Source: SHZI01 sp041396045 (GTDB lineage Bacteria; Pseudomonadota; Gammaproteobacteria; Steroidobacterales; GCA-2729495). Taken from it: a stretch of 64,000 nucleotides of DNA. A model generated the notes under the pieces. That model ran no database searches, was not told the origin of the DNA, and saw nothing but the letters and a program-made list of their open reading frames with translations. The stretch lies in assembly GCA_041396045.1 (NCBI GenBank), contig JAWKZI010000015.1:4990-68989 (forward strand), given 5' to 3'. Positions 17,433 to 25,948 of the stretch are shown here, piece after piece; positions within the stretch are counted from its first letter, which is position 1, and each line of letters begins with the position of its first letter. Made by a program: the position numbers and the translations under genes.

Positions 17433-19285
17433 ATGACGCCGCGAGCCCAGACAGTCCAACCCTCCCCCCATCCGCTGGCCGGTAAACGCATGACCGGTGC
17501 AGAGATCATTGTCCAGGTACTGGTCGACCAGGGCGTGTCCACCATCTTCGGTTACAGCGGTGGAGCCATCCTGCCAACCTATGACGCGGTGTTTCGCTAT
17601 AACGACGAACACCGCGACGAGGCCGGGAACGCCCCGATCCCGCTGATTGTTCCTGCCAACGAGCAGGGGGCCGGATTCATGGCCGCCGGATATGCCAGAG
17701 CCAGCGGTCGTGTCGGCGTGTGTCTGGTGACCTCCGGGCCCGGAGCCACCAACACCGTAACGCCGGTACGTGACTCAATGGCGGACTCCGTCCCGATTGT
17801 GGTGATCTGCGGGCAGGTCCCGACCGGCGTGATCGGCACTGACGCCTTCCAGGAGGCACCAGTGTCGGCAATCATGAGTTCGGTCGCCAAACATGTGTTT
17901 CTGGTTACGAACCCGCACCGCCTCGAATCGACGATCCGGACAGCATTCAAGATTGCCGCGACAGGTCGGCCCGGTCCGGTCGTCATCGACATACCCAAAG
18001 ATGTGCAGAACTGGGTTGGCGAGTTCCAGGGTACCGGCCTGCTGCCGATCGACGCCTATCGGCATCGTGTGGATGCGTTGATGGCCAGTGAAATCTCCGC
18101 CAGTGCAGCCACCGCGTTCTTCGACATGCTGAAGGCGTCCAGCCGACCGCTGATCTATGCCGGTGGCGGGGTGGTGGGTGCCAACGCATCGGAAGCACTG
18201 CGCCAGTTCGCCAACCGCTTCGGGATTCCGGTAACTACAACGCTGATGGGTATCGGCGCCTGCGACACAACCAGCGAGCTCTGCCTGAAAATGCTCGGGA
18301 TGCACGGCACGCCGGCGGCCAACTATGCAGTTGAAGACTGCGATTTCCTGATTGCAATCGGCGCCCGCTTCGATGATCGCGTGGCTGCTGTACCCGACAA
18401 GTTTGCGCCGCGTGCGATGAAGATCGCCCACTTCGATGTGGACCCGTGCGAAATTGGCAAGGTCAAGTCGGTGCACTGGCACAACATCGGCATGCTTGAT
18501 CGCGACCTGCGCCACCTCGTGACCTGGGCCGACAAGCACCGGATAAATACCGATTTCAGCACATGGCACGGTGAACTGGCGGAACTGAAGCGCGTCTACG
18601 CGATGAACTACGATCGTGAGAGTGAACTGATCCAGCCCAATTACATTATTGAGGAGATCAACCGGCATACCCAGGGCAAAGCGATCATTACGACTGGTGT
18701 CGGGCAGCATCAGATGTGGTCGGCGCAGTACTTCGATTTCCGCGAACCGCGACTCTGGCTCACGTCAGGCAGCATGGGCACGATGGGCTTCGGCCTGCCG
18801 GCAGCCATTGGCGCCCAGTTTGCCCACCCCGACAAGCTGGTTATCGATATTGACGGCGACGCCAGCATCCGCATGAACATTGGTGAACTGGAAACCGTTA
18901 CGACGTATCAGCTACCCGTCAAAGTGGTCGTGCTCAACAATTTTGGCGACGGGATGGTCAAGCAGTGGCAGAAGCTGTACTACCAGGGTCGTCTGTCAGC
19001 AACCGACAAGTCACTGCATCGCAAGGATTTCGTGAAGGCGGCACAAGCAGACGGCTTCGAATATGCCGTGCGACTTGACCGGAAGTCAGACGTGGCAGAG
19101 GTGATCAAGGCGTTCATCAGCTATCCGGGGCCTGCCTTCTGGAGGTCATCATCGATCCTGATGCCTGCGTATATCCGATGGTTGGGCCTGGCATGGCCTA
19201 CGACCAGATGATTACCGGCGACTTCATTCCCAGCCGGGTGCCCGGTTCAAGCCCGGGCAGTCCAAGCGACAACTCCATGTTCTGA
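17433..19285 (+). CDS. ilvB: Acetolactate synthase large (catalytic) subunit, frameshift near the C-terminus
   Basis: A thiamine-diphosphate enzyme that joins two pyruvates (or pyruvate and 2-oxobutyrate) in branched-chain amino-acid synthesis. The N-terminal domain has FGYSGGAILP with the family's Glu-containing region (PANEQGAGFMAAGYARASG). The FAD/central domain follows, then the TPP site DIDGDASIRMN...VVVLNN. The frame breaks at 19139: after GPAF the sequence reads TTC TGG, whereas one extra C would give the expected FLEVIIDPDA and continue to a TGA at 19283-19285, ending SPSDNSMF. This is most simply a base missing from a CC pair. Start ATG 17433 or 17490. Confidence 0.93.
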
Positions 19286-19291
19286 TACTGC

Positions 19292-19349
19292 AATGGCGGC
19301 AGCGGCTTGGCCGTGATCAGTATTGATCGCGGCTGCCGCTGCCGCCATT
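19292..19349 (+). terminator. Long perfect inverted repeat after ilvB
   Basis: A 15-bp perfect stem (19292-19306 with 19335-19349) encloses a 28-nt loop that contains a smaller gatca/tgatc hairpin. It starts 7 bp after the reconstructed ilvB stop. There is no T tract, so terminator function is inferred from position only. Confidence 0.5.
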
Positions 19350-19412
19350 ACCTGTCTGCCACGCCGCCCCGCTCCCCGCTTATGTCAAAGCTGAAATGCA
19401 GCACATTAAAGT

Positions 19413-19443
19413 TTGTACAGATTTGGCCGAACGTGCCTATACT
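19413..19443 (+). promoter_or_regulatory. Possible sigma-70 promoter for the GDSL hydrolase
   Basis: TTGTAC (19413-19418) and TATACT (19438-19443) are separated by 19 bp, in the AT-richest part of the interval before the ATG at 19500. The long spacer weakens the call. Confidence 0.35.
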
Positions 19444-19499
19444 CGATCGTCGGTTTCCCAACAAGTACAAATTTCACAATCCTTGCGGGAGTCTCCAGA

Positions 19500-20471
19500 A
19501 TGAAGCAGCAATTTCCAGCGCACCATGTCGCTCGTGGCCTGCATGGCATCAGCGTCATCGTCGCCATTATCCTTGCCTTTGCCTCGGCCCAGGCATCCGC
19601 CTACTCGGCCATGTACGTGTTTGGGGACAGTCTGTCAGACACGGGTAACGTCAATATTGTTACTGGCGGCGTACCACTACCTCCATACGCGACCGGGCAC
19701 TTCTCCAACGGACCAGTGTGGGTTGAAACACTTGCCGCCAATCTTGGCCTGAGCGCCAGCCCCGGTCTGGCCGGCGGTACAAACTGGGCCTTCGGTGGTG
19801 CGCCAACCGGCTCACCATTCACGGCAGCAGTCCCGACGATGACTCAACAGGTAAGTACCTACTATCTCCCGAGTGCCGGTGGCGTCGCTGATCCGAATGC
19901 ACTCTATGTGGTGTGGGGCGGTGGAAACGATATCCGCACAGGCGATCCGTCGGTGCTCACTTATTCCGTGCCCAATATCAGCTCAATCATCTCGACGCTC
20001 GCCGCTGCCGGGGCCACCAACTTCCTGGTGCCCAATCTGCCGAATATCGGGCTGACTCCGGAGGCACAGGCCGCCGGACCGGCCGCCGTAGCCGGTGCGA
20101 CCTTCCTGTCGACAAGCTTCAATGCCCAACTGGCCGTCGCCACGGCTGGCCTGCGGACTTCACTGGGCATAAATATCACTGACGTGGATGTGTTCTCCTT
20201 CCTGAACAATGTCATCGGCAACCCCAGCCTGTTCGGGCTGACCAATACAACCGATCGCTGCTTCAGTGGAGCTACAGGCGTTGGCGGCCCCGGTACGGTG
20301 TGCGCCAACCCGGATGAGTATCTCTTCTGGGATGGCATCCACCCCACTGCCGCTGCGCATGCTGCACTGGGCGACTTCGCCACAGCAGCAGTCATTCCGA
20401 TCCCGCCTGCCGCCTTTCTCCTGGTGTCGGCCTTTGCCGCACTCGGTGGACTGCGACGCAAAGTCGCCTGA
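19500..20471 (+). CDS. Secreted SGNH/GDSL hydrolase with VPLPA-type C-terminal sorting signal
   Basis: A 323-residue exported esterase/lipase-type enzyme. The signal peptide ends near ASAYS. Block I is FGDSLSDTGN (Ser nucleophile), the GGND-like block III is VVWGGGNDI, and block V is DGIHPTAAAH (Asp-His). The C-terminus is a short tripartite sorting tag: IPIPPAAF motif, a hydrophobic helix and a basic end (LGGLRRKVA), as in PEP-CTERM/VPLPA-CTERM proteins processed by an exosortase/archaeosortase-type system. No exosortase is in the window. The start at 19500 follows a cgggag site; an upstream start at 19413 would overlap the likely promoter. Confidence 0.9.
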   Translation: MKQQFPAHHVARGLHGISVIVAIILAFASAQASAYSAMYVFGDSLSDTGNVNIVTGGVPLPPYATGHFSNGPVWVETLAANLGLSASPGLAGGTNWAFGGAPTGSPFTAAVPTMTQQVSTYYLPSAGGVADPNALYVVWGGGNDIRTGDPSVLTYSVPNISSIISTLAAAGATNFLVPNLPNIGLTPEAQAAGPAAVAGATFLSTSFNAQLAVATAGLRTSLGINITDVDVFSFLNNVIGNPSLFGLTNTTDRCFSGATGVGGPGTVCANPDEYLFWDGIHPTAAAHAALGDFATAAVIPIPPAAFLLVSAFAALGGLRRKVA

Positions 20472-20488
20472 CCCGGCTTGCCACGAAC

Positions 20489-20517
20489 AAAAGGGCCGCC
20501 GCAAGGCGGCCTTTTTT
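20489..20517 (+). terminator. Rho-independent terminator of the GDSL hydrolase gene
   Basis: A GGCCGCC-GCAA-GGCGGCC hairpin (20494-20511) is preceded by AAAA and followed by six T, 18 bp after the stop codon. It is a textbook intrinsic terminator. Confidence 0.92.
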
Positions 20518-20603
20518 ATGGCTCTGCTCCGCTCGCCACGAACCCGGTGAATCCGGCGGTCGATCGGACGTGCTTTCCGGTGTCAGCGCGGCGGCCGGGC
20601 CGC

Positions 20604-20723
20604 GCGGGGGGCAGGTTAGCGGGCCGTTCGCTGCGGCCATCCATGGCCTCGCTCTCTTAACTCGGACTGGCGGCGGGCTATCCTGCCCGCCTGGTCCTGC
20701 AAACCCGCCAACCTGCCCCCCGC
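20604..20723. repeat. Large imperfect inverted repeat element A
   Basis: Arms at 20604-20623 and 20704-20723 are 20-bp inverted copies with one mismatch (core gggggcaggtt). The 80-bp interior carries the palindrome gccatccatggc near one arm and a cgggc/gcccg hairpin near the other. It is non-coding on both strands as far as I can judge. It lies in the roughly 430-bp gap between the GDSL terminator and the aldehyde dehydrogenase gene, next to a second element of the same design. Confidence 0.7.
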
Positions 20724-20790
20724 ACACCCCAGCCGCTATTCACTGTCATCGTGGTTAATGGGCTACGAACGAGGAGCGGTGTGGCGGGGG

Positions 20791-20912
20791 CGGGGATGTC
20801 TGTGGCGGACTCTGCGCGCCGAGCGTGCCATGGATGGCGTTCAAGCGAGGCGCGCTTGATTCAAGGGCGGACAGGATGTCCGACCGCAGATTGCCCGCCA
20901 CAGACATCCCCG
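20791..20912. repeat. Large inverted repeat element B
   Basis: Arms of cggggatgtctgtggcgg (20791-20808) and its exact complement (20895-20912) flank an 86-bp interior with a gccatggatggc core and a cgcgcttg segment. The overall length (122 bp) and the ccatggatgg core match element A (120 bp), although the arm sequences differ. Together they look like dispersed intergenic palindromic elements (REP/MITE-like). No transposase is near. Apart from these two elements and the terminator I see nothing in 20520-20948. Confidence 0.7.
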
Positions 20913-20948
20913 ACACCGACACGCCGCCGCGCCTTCCTGCAGGAGCAG

Positions 20949-22394
20949 CTAGCCGGCCTCGTCGAGTGCACTGATGTCCTTGGCCTGGCCCCGTTGTATC
21001 AGCAAAGCCTTGTTACGCAGGAAACGCAGCAACCCGGAGGGACCCATACGCGAGGCCCCCAATCCGGACAGCTTGAACGCATTCTTCTCGGCGTCGAATA
21101 CTTCCGTGGTCAACCCGCCATCGTTGATGCTGACAGCACCGACGTTCAGACGACGGGCAACGGCCAGAGCCTGGTCTTCCTCACCCAGCACGGCGCCCGA
21201 CAAGCCATAGATGGACTCATTGGCGAGGCGCACCGCGTCGTCGACATTCTCATAAACCATGACCGGCATGACCGGACCGAATGTCTCTTCGGTCAGCAGT
21301 GTCATATCGTGCCTTACGTCGGTCACTACAGTGGGTCGCAGCCACAAGCCGCCGCCGTGGCGTTCAATGTGGCCACCAGACCGGATCCGCGCACCTTTTG
21401 CTGCCGCATCCTTCAACTGGCCGGCAATGATCTCGGCCTGACGCTCGAAAATCAGCGGCCCTACCTGGCCACGGTGGCTGTCCGGGAAATTCAGCTCCAC
21501 GGCGTCAGCCCTGGCCACCAGTCGATCGATAAATGCCGGGGCAATACGGTGATCAACGTAAACACGCTCCAGCGACTGACATGCCTGCCCCGTGGCTTGT
21601 ACCGATGCACGAAGAACGATCGCTGCCGCCCGGTCAGGATCGGCCGAATCCAGGACGATCACCGGGTCTTTGCCGCCAAGTTCAAGAAATGCGGGGATGA
21701 ATCGGGCCGCGCAGGCTTCCGCCACTTTGCGGCCGGTTGGCACGCTGCCGGTAAAGCACACTGCATCCACCTGGTCGATCAGTGCTGCGCCAGTGGCGCC
21801 ATCCCCGGTGATAAATGCCAGCACTGCTGCCAGCTCCGGAAAACCCTCCAGGCTCGCCATCAGTGGCGCCACAAAGCGCGGTGTCACTTCACTGGGTTTG
21901 ACGATCACTGCGCAGCCAGCCAGCAAAGCCGGGATTGTGTCCAGCATCGACAGCAGCAGCGGAAAGTTCCACGGACTGATCACGCCGATCAGACCGTATG
22001 GCACGAGCTGGGTCTGAATACCAATACCGGCGGTCATTGAAGCGCGCTCCGCTGCCGCACTTCCGGATGGCAGCAATACGCGCCCGGCAAGGGCTACATT
22101 GCCTGCCACCATGCCGGCAACCGACTGCAGTTCACTGCGCGCCAGCAGATGCCGGCCAGTGTCGATCGCAAGAGCGTCAATCACCGGGGCTGGCGTGGCC
22201 ATTAACCGTGCCGACCACGCCTGCAGAACCTCGATGCGCCGGGCGACCCCCGCGTCTGCCCACTTGACCTGCCCGGCACGCAGGCGCGCTGCAAGCTGGC
22301 CCAGCTGGTCGGCATCAGGTGCAACGATGTGATGATCCACCGCACCGGTACGGGGGTTGCGCACCGGAATATTCCGTTTGGATGAAGCGGTCAT
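20949..22394 (-). CDS. Aldehyde dehydrogenase family protein (coniferyl-aldehyde dehydrogenase-like)
   Basis: A 481-residue NAD(P)-dependent aldehyde dehydrogenase. Key features are YGLIGVISPWNFPLLL, the general-base Glu segment LELGGKDPVIVL, the catalytic Cys in ATGQACQSLERVYV, and EETFGPVMPVMVY. The C-terminal KLSGLGASRMGPSGLLRF replaces the usual FGGxKxSGxGRE end, as in the shorter coniferyl-aldehyde-type subgroup. The substrate is unknown. It ends a minus-strand run whose next upstream gene is DUF1838, 30 bp away. Confidence 0.92.
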   Translation of the reverse strand: MTASSKRNIPVRNPRTGAVDHHIVAPDADQLGQLAARLRAGQVKWADAGVARRIEVLQAWSARLMATPAPVIDALAIDTGRHLLARSELQSVAGMVAGNVALAGRVLLPSGSAAAERASMTAGIGIQTQLVPYGLIGVISPWNFPLLLSMLDTIPALLAGCAVIVKPSEVTPRFVAPLMASLEGFPELAAVLAFITGDGATGAALIDQVDAVCFTGSVPTGRKVAEACAARFIPAFLELGGKDPVIVLDSADPDRAAAIVLRASVQATGQACQSLERVYVDHRIAPAFIDRLVARADAVELNFPDSHRGQVGPLIFERQAEIIAGQLKDAAAKGARIRSGGHIERHGGGLWLRPTVVTDVRHDMTLLTEETFGPVMPVMVYENVDDAVRLANESIYGLSGAVLGEEDQALAVARRLNVGAVSINDGGLTTEVFDAEKNAFKLSGLGASRMGPSGLLRFLRNKALLIQRGQAKDISALDEAG

Positions 22395-22424
22395 CGTCTG
22401 GCCCTGACTTTCCAGCTGCCTGTG

Positions 22425-23354
22425 CTATTTCCCACCAGCAGTTTTATTGTGCTCGTCGATGACCTTCTTGAAGTACGTCCAGCTGGTTTCGTTGGGCCGT
22501 TTGTCATCGAGGGGTGGCGGATTGCGGTAAGCCGGATAATTCTTCTCGATCTGTGCCTTCATCGTCGACGAAAGATCATCCCACTTGTCGAGTTTGCGGC
22601 CCGCCGTGTGGAAATAAATGATGCCGGCTCGATCACCCATTTCCATCCACGGCAACCAGCCGGAAATCCGCTCCCAGCCCACCGCGGTCGGTACGCTGTC
22701 CTGTTTGCTGTTGCCGAGGGCGTCGATTGAGCCAAAGAAATTGAACAGTTCGGTTGCGTGATATGTGCCGCCGACATAGCGCTGGTAATCGCCCGCCAGC
22801 GGGTTGGTATAAAACAACGGCACTGCCAGGGTCAGCCACCACTGGTTGCCACTGCTGCCAAAAGGCAGGTTCACGGGCTTGCCATCCCGGCCTTTCAGGC
22901 CATAGTTGCCGTTCACCGGATCGTTCGCGATCTGGATGACATCGACCGTCTTGCCAGTCCATGGGTTCGTCCAGGTCTGCAGTACTTCGCCCGTTACCGG
23001 ATCCTCGTACAGGAGGATCTCCCGACTGACCAGGCGAAACTCGGCAGGGTTCGTCGCACCGGCCAGAGGCCCACACTGACGGATATTCATGCCCTCGACC
23101 TTGAACAGCATCCGGTCAGCTTCGCCCGGAACACGGCTGAACATCATGCCATTCCAGTAGAACGTGACTGGTTTGCCGTCAGTCTGGGAACACTGAATCT
23201 TGCGCAATGCCTTCAGTTGCCCTTCGGCAGTGCTCAGATCGGGTGCGGCAGCGAAGGAAGCTGCGGCCGGCAAAACGGCAACAAGAATGCCCGCCAGTGC
23301 CAGCATCAGGCCGGCGACGGAACGACTACGCCACGGTGAGTAAGATGACTGCAT
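22425..23354 (-). CDS. Exported DUF1838-family protein
   Basis: A roughly 309-residue protein with an N-terminal signal peptide (ending near SFAAAPD), then the pattern of DUF1838 proteins: KIQCSQTDGKPVTFYWNGMMFSRVPGE, WTNPWTGKTVDVIQIANDPVN, and a Trp-rich centre ending MGDRAGIIYFHTAGRKL. Function is not established. The ATG at 23354 is chosen because AAGGAG lies six bases upstream and the signal peptide starts there; an upstream in-frame start at 23429 is unlikely. Confidence 0.8.
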   Translation of the reverse strand: MQSSYSPWRSRSVAGLMLALAGILVAVLPAAASFAAAPDLSTAEGQLKALRKIQCSQTDGKPVTFYWNGMMFSRVPGEADRMLFKVEGMNIRQCGPLAGATNPAEFRLVSREILLYEDPVTGEVLQTWTNPWTGKTVDVIQIANDPVNGNYGLKGRDGKPVNLPFGSSGNQWWLTLAVPLFYTNPLAGDYQRYVGGTYHATELFNFFGSIDALGNSKQDSVPTAVGWERISGWLPWMEMGDRAGIIYFHTAGRKLDKWDDLSSTMKAQIEKNYPAYRNPPPLDDKRPNETSWTYFKKVIDEHNKTAGGK

Positions 23355-23441
23355 GAGAACTCCTTCGGTCCGGATTCCGGTTTTTAGTGGCTTGAACTGA
23401 TGACGGCACTGTAGCGCGGCAGCCTGCAAAGACCAACAACT

Positions 23442-23792
23442 TCAGTGGACCAGACGATCAACCTTCGCGGCACAGATGAAATCGTTTTCGGTCAGCCCGC
23501 CCACGGCGTGGGTCGACCACTTGACGAGGCAGCGTCCGTAACCGACCTCCAGATCGGGGTGGTGGCCCTCGGACTCGGCAATCCAGGCCACTGCATTGAC
23601 GAATCCCATCGTTCGTCCAAAACCGGGGAACTCGAATTTCCGGCTGATCCACTTGCCATCTGCCGACAGTTCCCAGTGATCATCCAGCGCCTGACGCAAT
23701 TCCGCGACGGCAGCCGCGGACAGCGGCGGTACACCGCCTTCGCAGGGCTTGCAGCGTTTGCTGGTCAAATCCACCGAACTTTTGCTGGTCAT
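23442..23792 (-). CDS. phhB: 4a-hydroxytetrahydrobiopterin (pterin-4a-carbinolamine) dehydratase
   Basis: A 116-residue PCD/DCoH fold. The active-site motif EGHHPDLEVGYG and downstream VKWSTHAVGGLTENDFICAAKVD are clear. It dehydrates 4a-hydroxytetrahydropterin formed by aromatic amino-acid hydroxylases; in bacteria without such an enzyme nearby it may act in pterin (Mo cofactor) handling. Start ATG 23792 has AGGAG upstream. It follows the vWA operon by 30 bp on the same strand but is a housekeeping family and probably not part of that system. Confidence 0.93.
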   Translation of the reverse strand: MTSKSSVDLTSKRCKPCEGGVPPLSAAAVAELRQALDDHWELSADGKWISRKFEFPGFGRTMGFVNAVAWIAESEGHHPDLEVGYGRCLVKWSTHAVGGLTENDFICAAKVDRLVH

Positions 23793-23822
23793 GGTCAATT
23801 CTCCTGATCGAGTGTGGTGGCC

Positions 23823-24845
23823 TCAGCCACCCGGACCACGAATGATGATTCTCGGGCCCTGCTGGACCTGGGTCAACGCCACAAAGGTCCCACCGCTGCG
23901 ATCGCACAAGGCGCGCATGAAAGCGGCGAACCCGTCAGGATTTGCACTTGCCGGGCCGGTTGGAAAACCAACCCCGTGAATGCGCACCAGCCGTTTGCCA
24001 CGGCCGTCCGGCTTGTTGATGCGCTCTATTGCCCGGATGACGTTTTCCACAACACGACCCTGAAAATCATCGCCGAACACATACACGCTGATGCGCTTGT
24101 CGGGCTGGTAGAAGGTTTCTATCGCCCTGATGATGCCTTCTGTGGGGTTCGATACCGAACCGGGCCAGTTGTCCATGCTGCGCAGAATCTGCGCGCGGCT
24201 GCTCCTGGAATCAGGAATCCAGCGCCGGGCCGTACTGCGCAGCAGGTAGTTCCCGCTGCTCGACAGTACCTGTATGCCCTTCACGCGCGGATAAACCTCC
24301 AGGGTTTCCTTGACCTTGGCCTTAACGGTCGGCCACACCGACTGCATGCTGCCTGAATTGTCGATGACAAAAATGATGTATTCGCTGTCTACAGGAATGC
24401 CGCCCACGGTGGTGTCTTTCGGGGGCGGTCTATAGTTGGCGAGCAGCCGGCGCATTTCCTCCGTAAGCGACTGACGGGCCGCGCGCAGTTCGCCAATTTC
24501 GGCGGCCTCCGACTCAGGCGGCACGCTGGCCTCATAGCGGCCACGAATCCTGCTGAGATCAGATTTGAGTTGGGCCAGCACCTGCTCGTCACTGGTGGGT
24601 GCGGTCGTCATTTCGCTGCGGAGCTGGCCGGTGGTGCCGCGAATCTCCTGAAGTTCCTTCTGCAGCCGCTCGATCAGCGCCTGCATATCCGCGCGTGATT
24701 CCTGAATGGTCGCCGGCTCGAAGAGCAGCGTGATCACCAGCAACAGGATTACGGCGCCGAAGCCACAGGAGATCGCGTCCAGGAACGACAGATTGGCCGT
24801 GTCGGCTGGAGCCCTGGCGCGACGTCTTCTGTTCCGTATGTTCAT
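23823..24845 (-). CDS. Membrane-anchored von Willebrand A protein (second vWA of the envelope operon)
   Basis: 340 residues: basic cytoplasmic start, one N-terminal helix (about 20-42) beginning SFLDAISCGFGAVILLL, a coiled-coil (about 45-135), then a periplasmic vWA domain (about 155-335). The metal site is complete: DNSGS (Asp162), a Thr in NPTEG, and an Asp in FGDD. The helix has Asp23 next to FL, the position of the ion-carrying Asp in ExbD/TolR helices (LxDV). CGFGA follows. It is the last gene of the operon, 11 bp after its paralogue. A role as moving or ligand-binding partner of the adjacent MotA/TolQ-type channel is inference. Confidence 0.85.
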   Translation of the reverse strand: MNIRNRRRRARAPADTANLSFLDAISCGFGAVILLLVITLLFEPATIQESRADMQALIERLQKELQEIRGTTGQLRSEMTTAPTSDEQVLAQLKSDLSRIRGRYEASVPPESEAAEIGELRAARQSLTEEMRRLLANYRPPPKDTTVGGIPVDSEYIIFVIDNSGSMQSVWPTVKAKVKETLEVYPRVKGIQVLSSSGNYLLRSTARRWIPDSRSSRAQILRSMDNWPGSVSNPTEGIIRAIETFYQPDKRISVYVFGDDFQGRVVENVIRAIERINKPDGRGKRLVRIHGVGFPTGPASANPDGFAAFMRALCDRSGGTFVALTQVQQGPRIIIRGPGG

Positions 24846-24856
24846 TCAGACGTTGC

Positions 24857-25948
24857 TTACGGCCAATCGTGCGACGGTGCCAGGAAGGACCCACCGGTAC
24901 GTATTGCCAGATTCCAGAATCCGATCGCCGCTTCGGGGTCACCCTCCATTGGCAGCAGGATGACATTGACGGGCACACGTGAGGGCAGCTCGGCCAGTGA
25001 CTGGCGCAAGTAGTTGGCGCGCCGATCAGCACGCACCGGCTCAGGAACTGCCGGCGCCGTCTTGCCTTGCGTGGGCAACCCGTCGGTGATCAGGAAGATG
25101 TTGTCCGGTACTGGCTTGAGCTGCCGGGCCGCTTCGAACGCCCGATAGAGGCTGGTGCCCTTGTTGGGCACTACCTTGCGCAGACCCGCCAGGGCCGCAT
25201 CAAAGTCGCCGCTGTTTCGTGCTTCGAACCAGGTTCCCTCTGAACCCGCGACAGTGCTGGCCGCCAGTTCGTTGAAGGTATAGATCTGGAAACGCGCCCC
25301 CGGATCGATCTGGGTGGTGAGCCAATCCACCGTGGCCAGGGTCTGTCGCCATTTTGGTGCCCGCACCTTGCGCTCATCCGTCATCAAACGATAGCGAACG
25401 ACATTGGCATAGGTTCGGCCAAGCATGCTGGCCGAGCTGTCGACCAGAATCAGGACGCGTCGGCCGCCCATGCGCATGCCAGTGAGGTACTGGCGATTCC
25501 CCGCGCCGACGAAGCTGCGGATGCGCTGTCCCTCACCGGCCTCGGGCCGGGCTTCGACCAGGCGACGATTGCCCTCCTTGAGCCGTTCCACGTCGGCGCG
25601 CAACTGCTCGACACTCTCCGCTTTGGCTGAGCTGTCCTTGTCATTGGCTTCAGCCTCGGCGCGCAGCTCGGCGATGAGTTTCTGCAATCGCTTGACTTCA
25701 TCCGCGGCGCTGCTTGCCCGTTCTTCACGAGTTTCGGCCGTGTCCTGCAGACGAAGCAGATCCTTGCGCGCATCCAGCACCTGCTCCTCCATCAGGCTGG
25801 CCTCGGCACGCAGGTTCGTATTGGCCCGGTCCGCCTTCACGCGAACCTGGGCACTGATCAGCATCAGGAACAGAATTGTCGCGCCGAGGCCGCAGGCCAT
25901 GACGTCCAGGAAGGAAAGGCTGAAAACGTTGAAGTTCTTACGTGCCAT
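24857..25948 (-). CDS. Membrane-anchored von Willebrand A protein (first vWA of the envelope operon)
   Basis: 363 residues: N-terminal helix (about 12-33) starting SFLDVMACGLGATILFL, a long heptad-rich coiled-coil (about 40-135), then a vWA domain (about 160-355). MIDAS residues are visible: DSSAS (Asp170), Thr in NKGTSLYRAF, and Asp in LITDGLP. The SFLDxxxCGxGAxILxL helix is shared with the next gene, so the two are paralogues with different vWA domains. Asp15 sits where ExbD/TolR carry their essential Asp. The gene overlaps the Hsp70-FHA gene by 11 bp, so translation is coupled. Confidence 0.87.
   Translation of the reverse strand: MARKNFNVFSLSFLDVMACGLGATILFLMLISAQVRVKADRANTNLRAEASLMEEQVLDARKDLLRLQDTAETREERASSAADEVKRLQKLIAELRAEAEANDKDSSAKAESVEQLRADVERLKEGNRRLVEARPEAGEGQRIRSFVGAGNRQYLTGMRMGGRRVLILVDSSASMLGRTYANVVRYRLMTDERKVRAPKWRQTLATVDWLTTQIDPGARFQIYTFNELAASTVAGSEGTWFEARNSGDFDAALAGLRKVVPNKGTSLYRAFEAARQLKPVPDNIFLITDGLPTQGKTAPAVPEPVRADRRANYLRQSLAELPSRVPVNVILLPMEGDPEAAIGFWNLAIRTGGSFLAPSHDWP

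Noticed and set aside
19130..19150. Programmed frameshift in ilvB
   Set aside because: There is no slippery heptamer or downstream pseudoknot, and the same kind of single-base loss recurs in unrelated genes.
20751..22040. Long open frame on the plus strand across the aldehyde dehydrogenase gene
   Set aside because: It is antisense to a clearly conserved enzyme, has no recognisable domain, and long antisense frames are expected at this GC content.
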